Source: Ignavibacteriales bacterium UBA6490 (GTDB lineage Bacteria > Bacteroidota > Ignavibacteria > Ignavibacteriales > Ignavibacteriaceae). From it: 27,833 nucleotides of DNA. This document shows, piece after piece, positions 23,240 to 27,833 of the stretch. Numbering within the stretch: the stretch's first letter is position 1; every line of letters starts with the position of its first letter. Location: NCBI GenBank assembly GCA_002435365.1, contig DJMM01000098.1:3097-30929 (forward strand), given 5' to 3'. The notes under the pieces are model-generated. The model searched no databases. It was given only the letters and a program-made list of their open reading frames with translations, and was not told the DNA's origin. Position numbers and translations under genes: made by a program.

Positions 23240-23288
23240 GAATTTTTTATTTTGCAGATTATGATGTACATCTTAGGATAATTCGAAA

Positions 23289-23315
23289 TTTTTTTTATGA
23301 TGATCATAAAAAAAA
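23289..23315. repeat. Perfect inverted repeat with T8/A8 arms
   Basis: Eight T, ATGAT, a central G, ATCAT, and eight A give 13-bp arms around one base. It is partly homopolymeric, so the information lies in ATGATGATCAT. It sits in the AT-rich part of the trxB-nrdJ spacer. Confidence 0.5.
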
Positions 23316-23403
23316 AATTAATTGTTTCAAGATTTAATTTGGTTTTTAGAATAAAAAATTATAACATTCAAACGAAAGTTTTTCGAAAAAAAATATTTAA
23401 AAT

Positions 23404-23427
23404 AAAATCAAATTTTAATTTGATTTT
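23404..23427. repeat. AT-rich inverted repeat followed by a T-tract (terminator- or attenuator-like)
   Basis: AAAATCAAATT-TT-AATTTGATTTT: 11-bp arms. On the + strand it runs directly into TTTTCTTTTTG, the form of an intrinsic terminator, but with only one G-C pair in each arm it would be a weak one. It lies about 120 bases upstream of nrdJ. Confidence 0.4.
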
Positions 23428-23481
23428 TTTTCTTTTTGTTTTATTTTCTTTTGAGTCCAAACCAAGCCAAATCTTGAAATT

Positions 23482-23509
23482 TTGAAAATCAGTCATATAG
23501 CTTAATAAT
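23482..23509 (+). promoter_or_regulatory. Possible sigma-70-like promoter for nrdJ
   Basis: TTGAAA (23482-23487), 16 bases, then AATAAT (23504-23509), about 40 bases upstream of the ATG at 23549, with a weak ribosome site GGAAGAG between. The region is so AT-rich that such matches are easy to find by chance. Confidence 0.3.
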
Positions 23510-23548
23510 TTTTAATTATCCGCTTAGCTGGAAGAGAGACATACGAAG

Positions 23549-26500
23549 ATGCAGATAAACAGATTTTTCACAAGTGCCGATAAAGACCCGTTAGCAGATA
23601 TCGAATTTGTAAAAAGGACTTCCGAGATAAAAAATCCGGATGGTTCGGTCGTCTTTAAAATGGAAGACGTATTTGTGCCCAAGCAGTGGTCGCAGGTAGC
23701 CACCGATATTATTGCTCAGAAATATTTCCGCAAGGCAGGTGTACCGAAACTTCTTAAAAAAATTAAGGAAAAGGGTGTCCCGGCATGGCTTCAGCCCTCA
23801 AAGGCTGATAATGAAAAACTTGAGCAGCTTCAGGAAAAAGAAAGGTATTCGTCTGAAACGGACAGCAGGCAGGTATTTCATCGTCTGGCAGGCTGCTGGG
23901 CCTACTGGGGATGGACAGCAAAGTATTTTGATTCGGAGAACGATGCCAGGATATTTTACGATGAAATAGTTTATATGCTGGCCAGTCAGATGGCCGCTCC
24001 CAACAGTCCGCAGTGGTTTAATACAGGGTTAAACTGGGCATACGGTATAACCGGTCCGTCCCAGGGTCATTATTACGTTGATTATAAATCCGGCGAACTA
24101 ACACAATCAGTTGATGCATATACTCATCCGCAGCCGCACGCGTGCTTTATTCAATCGGTAAATGATGATCTTGTTAATGAAGGCGGCATTATGGATCTTT
24201 GGGTGCGCGAAGCCCGTCTATTTAAATATGGTTCCGGCACCGGTTCCAATTTTTCTGATATCAGGGGTTCTGAAGAGCCCTTGAGCGGGGGAGGAAAATC
24301 TTCGGGTCTGATGTCATTTCTTAAGATAGGCGACAGATCGGCAGGTGCAATCAAATCAGGCGGCACCACCAGGCGTGCAGCTAAAATGGTTACCCTCGAT
24401 CTTGATCACCCGGATATCGAAGAGTATGTTAACTGGAAGGTTGTTGAAGAACAGAAGGTTGCTGCTCTGGTTTCCGGCTCCAAGCTGTGCAATTATCATC
24501 TCAATGCAATTATGAGAGCATGCTACGAGGAGCATCCTGAAAACGACAGGTTTAACAAGCAGCTCAATAAAAAATTAAAAAATGCAGTTCTCGAAGCCCG
24601 CAAAGCACTGATCCCTAATAACTATATAGAACGAGTTATCCATCTTGCAAAAATCGGTTTCAGATCGATCGAATTCCCGGTTTATGATGTTGACTGGAAT
24701 TCTGAGGCATATGCCACAGTTGCAGGACAGAATTCGAACAATTCCGTCCGTGTCTCAAACAATTTTATGGAAGCAGTTCTCAGGGACGGTGAATGGAATC
24801 TTTACTGGCGGATTGAAAAGAAGAAGGCAAAAAAGGAGAACAGGAATCCCAAAGCATGCAAAACTTTAAGAGCCAAGGATCTGTGGGATCAGATTTCATA
24901 TTCAGCCTGGTCCAGTGCGGATCCCGGTATACAGTATCATACTACAATAAACGAATGGCACACCTGTCCCGAAAACGGAGAAATTCGCGCATCAAATCCA
25001 TGCAGCGAATATATGTTCCTGGATGACACAGCATGCAATCTGGCATCATTAAACCTGGTTAAATTTTACGATACTGAGACACAAAAATTTAATATCGGTG
25101 CCTTCAGGTATGCAGCAAAGCTTTGGACCATGGTACTTGAGCTAAGCGTGCTTATGGCACAGTTCCCTAGCCGCGAGATTGCGCAGAGAAGTTTTGACTT
25201 CCGGACACTCGGACTGGGGTATGCAAACCTGGGATCACTGCTTATGCTGCAGGGTATTCCCTATGATTCAAATGAAGCATTTGCAATCTGCGGTGCACTA
25301 ACTGCAATTATGCACATGAATTCATATTCTGCATCTGCAGAGATGTCCAGGGAACTGGGTACCTTCCCTCTCTATGAAAAGAACAGGGAGCATATGCTGC
25401 GTGTGGTAAGAAATCACAGAAGGGCTGCATATAATGTTCCTCATGAGGAGTATGAAGGATTAAGTATCTACCCGGTCGGGATAAACCCCAAATATTGCCC
25501 GTCCGATCTGTTAAAAGCAGCACGTGAAGATTCAGACAAAGCACTTGAGCTTGGTACTGAATACGGCTTCAGGAATGCACAGGTTACGGTTATTGCACCC
25601 ACCGGAACGATTGGTCTGGTAATGGATTGTGATACCACAGGTGTTGAACCGGATTTTGCACTTGTGAAATTTAAAAAACTTGCCGGAGGCGGGTACTTCA
25701 AGATAATTAATCAGTCTATTCCCCCCGCACTGGTAAGGCTTGGTTACAACAAGGATCAGATTACCGAAATAATTAAATATGCCAAAGGCTCCGGTACACT
25801 TGAAGGGTGTCCGTATATTAATCCTGAATCTCTGAAATCAAAAGGATTGACGGATGAGATAATTGCAAGGATAGAGAAGACCCTTCCTTCGGTATTTGAA
25901 ATAGGATTTGCTTTCAACAAGTATGTAATCGGCACTGATTTCCTTGACAAGAAGCTTCACATTTCCGAAAGCGAAGCTGATTCTTACGATTTTAATATGC
26001 TGGCTGCGCTCGGATATTCGAAGCAGGAAATTTCTTCTGCAAATGATTACATATGCGGTACAATGACAATTGAAGGCGCACCATTTCTGAAACATGAACA
26101 TTATCCGGTTTTTGATTGTGCAAATAAATGCGGGAAAAAAGGAACAAGATTCATACGTCCGACTGCCCATATTAAAATGATGGCAGCTGCACAGCCTTTT
26201 ATTTCCGGTGCTATTTCGAAGACAATCAATCTTCCGGGTCAGGCTTCAGTGGATGATGTTAAGGACGCCTATATGCAGTCCTGGAAACTGGGACTAAAAG
26301 CAAATGCTCTGTACAGGGATGGTTCAAAACTTTCCCAGCCTCTTAACAGCATAAACGAGGAAGAGCTGGAAACTCTGGTTGAAGAAAAGAATGATATTAT
26401 TAAGATAGCGGAGAAGATAATTCACCGTTACATTGCAAAGAGAAGAAGACTTCCGGACAGGCGGCAGGGATATACCCAGAAGGCTAAGATCAACGGTCAG

Positions 26501-27112
26501 TCGGTTTATATCAGAACCGGTGAATATGACAACTCCCAGCTCGGCGAAATATTTATAGATATGCACAGGGAAGGCGCTGCATTCAGAAGTCTGCTTAACT
26601 GTTTTGCTATTTCCATTTCCCTTGGACTGCAGCATGGTGTTCCCCTTGAAGAGTTTGTGGATGCTTTTGTATTTACGCGTTTTGAACCGAGCGGAATTGT
26701 AACCGGTAATTCAAAGATAAAAATGGCCACATCGGTTATCGACTATATATTCAGGGAACTGGCAGTTACGTATCTGGGAAGAACGGATCTGTCGCACGTC
26801 GATCCTGATGAGATCAGTATCAAAGCCTCACCCGGGATCATAAAAAAGATCGAACCTGAATTCGAGAGTGAAGAATTGGTAAGCGAGAGACTTGTAGAAC
26901 TGGATAACTCACCCTCGGGACAGGAAAGTACTCCTTATATCCTCGGAAAAAGTAAACCCGTTATCAGTTCAAGCATGTCCAGCAAAGTAAGGCAGGCTAT
27001 CGAGAAGGGTTATACCGGCGACATTTGTCCCGAATGTCAAAGTATGACTATGGTACGCAACGGAACCTGTCTGAAATGTATGACCTGCGGATCCACAAGC
27101 GGCTGTAGTTGA
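23549..27112 (+). CDS. nrdJ: Vitamin B12-dependent class II ribonucleotide reductase
   Basis: This 1187-residue enzyme makes deoxyribonucleotides using adenosylcobalamin as radical source, without oxygen dependence. The barrel holds NPCSE (Asn483, catalytic Cys485, Glu487) and the redox pair Cys199 (HACFIQ) and Cys496 (DDTACNLASL). The 11-residue distance from the catalytic Cys to Cys496 equals that in the Thermotoga enzyme. IAPTGTIGLVMDCDTTGVEPD is the phosphate-binding region. A TSCPD-type domain lies at about 985-1060, and a C-terminal zinc-ribbon-like tail has CPEC (1160-1163), CLKC (1174-1177), Cys1180 and Cys1186, which should shuttle electrons from thioredoxin. No ATP-cone is seen. It is divergent from trxB and coupled to queG by an overlapping TTGA. 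Confidence 0.97.
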   Translation: MQINRFFTSADKDPLADIEFVKRTSEIKNPDGSVVFKMEDVFVPKQWSQVATDIIAQKYFRKAGVPKLLKKIKEKGVPAWLQPSKADNEKLEQLQEKERYSSETDSRQVFHRLAGCWAYWGWTAKYFDSENDARIFYDEIVYMLASQMAAPNSPQWFNTGLNWAYGITGPSQGHYYVDYKSGELTQSVDAYTHPQPHACFIQSVNDDLVNEGGIMDLWVREARLFKYGSGTGSNFSDIRGSEEPLSGGGKSSGLMSFLKIGDRSAGAIKSGGTTRRAAKMVTLDLDHPDIEEYVNWKVVEEQKVAALVSGSKLCNYHLNAIMRACYEEHPENDRFNKQLNKKLKNAVLEARKALIPNNYIERVIHLAKIGFRSIEFPVYDVDWNSEAYATVAGQNSNNSVRVSNNFMEAVLRDGEWNLYWRIEKKKAKKENRNPKACKTLRAKDLWDQISYSAWSSADPGIQYHTTINEWHTCPENGEIRASNPCSEYMFLDDTACNLASLNLVKFYDTETQKFNIGAFRYAAKLWTMVLELSVLMAQFPSREIAQRSFDFRTLGLGYANLGSLLMLQGIPYDSNEAFAICGALTAIMHMNSYSASAEMSRELGTFPLYEKNREHMLRVVRNHRRAAYNVPHEEYEGLSIYPVGINPKYCPSDLLKAAREDSDKALELGTEYGFRNAQVTVIAPTGTIGLVMDCDTTGVEPDFALVKFKKLAGGGYFKIINQSIPPALVRLGYNKDQITEIIKYAKGSGTLEGCPYINPESLKSKGLTDEIIARIEKTLPSVFEIGFAFNKYVIGTDFLDKKLHISESEADSYDFNMLAALGYSKQEISSANDYICGTMTIEGAPFLKHEHYPVFDCANKCGKKGTRFIRPTAHIKMMAAAQPFISGAISKTINLPGQASVDDVKDAYMQSWKLGLKANALYRDGSKLSQPLNSINEEELETLVEEKNDIIKIAEKIIHRYIAKRRRLPDRRQGYTQKAKINGQSVYIRTGEYDNSQLGEIFIDMHREGAAFRSLLNCFAISISLGLQHGVPLEEFVDAFVFTRFEPSGIVTGNSKIKMATSVIDYIFRELAVTYLGRTDLSHVDPDEISIKASPGIIKKIEPEFESEELVSERLVELDNSPSGQESTPYILGKSKPVISSSMSSKVRQAIEKGYTGDICPECQSMTMVRNGTCLKCMTCGSTSGCS

Positions 27113-27833
27113 GCATTCTGAACAATGATGTTTTTGTAAGGCTTGCCAGGGAAGAGGGGTTTAATCTGGTAGGATTTTCACCTGCAGAAAAACTCCACCC
27201 GGAAGCAGAATATCTGAGAGAATGGCTTGAACGGAATCTGCATTCCGGAATGACCTACATGGAGAAGAACCTTTCCAAAAGAACCAGCGTAGATGAAATT
27301 CTGCCTTCCGTGAAAACTGTAATTTCTCTTGGAATGAATTATTATAAGGAAGGCAATTTTTCGGATGATCCTCGGCGGGGAAAAATTTCAAGATATGCAT
27401 GGGGGAAGGATTATCATCTTGTAATCTGGAAAAAGCTTGATGATCTACTCGGGAAACTTCACGAAATTGATCCTTTATTTGAAGCTGTTAGTTATGTAGA
27501 TACCGGTCCGGTTATGGATAAAGCCTGGGCGGTCCGCGCAGGTCTGGGTTGGTTGGGCAAACATACTAATGTAATAAATAAAGAAACAGGGAGCTGGTTT
27601 TTTATTGCAACAATACTAACCAATTTAAATTTTACGCCATCAGTAAAAGTGGACGACTTTTGCGGTGACTGCAGGGAGTGTCTTGATGCCTGTCCAACCG
27701 GTGCGCTGGAGGAATATATACTGGATTCAAACAGGTGCATCTCCTATCTTACAATCGAAAACAAGGAAGAAATTCCGGAAGAGTTTAAGGATAATTTCAA
27801 GGGATGGATTTTTGGCTGTGATATTTGCCAGGA
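27109..27833 (+). CDS. queG: Epoxyqueuosine reductase, N-terminal part (3' end outside the window)
   Basis: QueG reduces epoxyqueuosine to queuosine in the wobble position of GUN tRNAs using cobalamin and two 4Fe-4S clusters. The visible 241 residues include LHSGMTYMEKN, VKTVISLGMNYY, ISRYAWGKDYH, VDTGPVMDKAWAVRAGLGWL with GKHTN, the first cluster motif CGDCRECLDACPTGAL, and the start of the second, FGCDICQ. The start must be TTG at 27109, because the preceding codon in frame is TAG and the nearby ATGs at 27125 and 27128 are out of frame. TTG shares bases with the nrdJ TGA stop (TTGA), so translation is probably coupled to nrdJ. No strong Shine-Dalgarno sequence is seen. Confidence 0.93.
   Translation, partial: MSILNNDVFVRLAREEGFNLVGFSPAEKLHPEAEYLREWLERNLHSGMTYMEKNLSKRTSVDEILPSVKTVISLGMNYYKEGNFSDDPRRGKISRYAWGKDYHLVIWKKLDDLLGKLHEIDPLFEAVSYVDTGPVMDKAWAVRAGLGWLGKHTNVINKETGSWFFIATILTNLNFTPSVKVDDFCGDCRECLDACPTGALEEYILDSNRCISYLTIENKEEIPEEFKDNFKGWIFGCDICQ

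Larger units (their letters stand above)
23077..23548. other. 472-base AT-rich divergent spacer between trxB and nrdJ
   Basis: No gene is supported; the only open frame (62 codons at 23297) is low-complexity Lys/Phe/Ile. From about 23281 to 23460 the sequence is extremely AT-rich with long A and T runs. It contains a 12-bp direct repeat pair, a GC-rich palindrome and two long inverted repeats, listed separately. I looked for a cobalamin riboswitch (its conserved B12 box) and for paired NrdR boxes and saw neither. Confidence 0.6.

Noticed and set aside
23297..23485. A 62-codon frame upstream of nrdJ
   Set aside because: The product is a low-complexity Lys/Ile/Phe string that follows from the AT-rich DNA, and its start lies inside a palindrome.
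23077..23548. Cobalamin riboswitch before nrdJ, suggested by the B12-dependent genes
   Set aside because: The spacer is AT-rich and lacks the conserved B12-box and the GC-containing helices such a riboswitch needs.
23077..23548. Paired NrdR boxes for ribonucleotide reductase control
   Set aside because: No pair of 16-base palindromic boxes of the ACAC-A-TAT-TGTGT type at the required spacing was found on reading.
1..27833. tRNA, rRNA, CRISPR array, insertion sequence or prophage
   Set aside because: I saw no cloverleaf, regularly spaced repeat-spacer series, transposase or integrase, or terminal inverted repeats with target duplications.

Overview
The window most likely comes from an Ignavibacteriales-type bacterium of the Bacteroidota/Chlorobiota group. 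The best evidence is the secreted M28 peptidase (10617-12113). It ends in a type IX secretion sorting domain (LDQNYPNPFNP followed by a C-terminal KKLVLMK) placed behind a linker domain (LPVELASF, ETNNRGFEIERS) that is very common in that lineage. The moderate GC content, AT-rich spacers and many starts without a Shine-Dalgarno sequence fit this. This placement is inference, because no rRNA lies in the window.

Region 1 (1-10560) is the end of a surface-polysaccharide cluster. On the + strand it has a methyltransferase tail, a YfhO-type membrane protein, a GDP-mannose 4,6-dehydratase-like enzyme, a Wzx-type flippase, a CgeB-type glycosyltransferase and two more methyltransferases in tight array. 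A minus-strand pair interrupts it: a macro-domain ADP-ribose hydrolase and a 596-residue protein that fuses a GT4 glycosyltransferase to a methyltransferase. The region closes at a bidirectional terminator (10569-10595).

Region 2 (10617-19681) is a run of eleven closely spaced minus-strand genes that is probably one long transcript: era, a DMT-family permease, acylphosphatase, ispF, a DedA protein, lnt, threonine aldolase, a thioesterase, a DEDD exonuclease, a MORN-repeat lipoprotein and the T9SS peptidase. Several stops and starts overlap. Upstream lies a 465-base spacer holding a degenerate 11-bp tandem repeat.

Region 3 (20147-22067) is an ECF sigma factor / anti-sigma / YbjQ-family operon, divergent from a small three-helix membrane protein (DUF6249-like). 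Both directions carry the same bipartite element, TGTAACCTTT-N14-GTC(A/T)TA. This looks like the promoter the sigma factor itself recognises and is the most specific new regulatory signal in the window.

Region 4 (22117-27833) has thioredoxin reductase divergent from a B12-dependent class II ribonucleotide reductase (nrdJ), separated by a very AT-rich 472-base spacer with inverted and direct repeats. nrdJ overlaps, through a TTGA junction, the start of queG (epoxyqueuosine reductase), another cobalamin-dependent enzyme, which runs off the window. I saw no tRNA, rRNA, CRISPR array, insertion sequence or recognisable B12 riboswitch.
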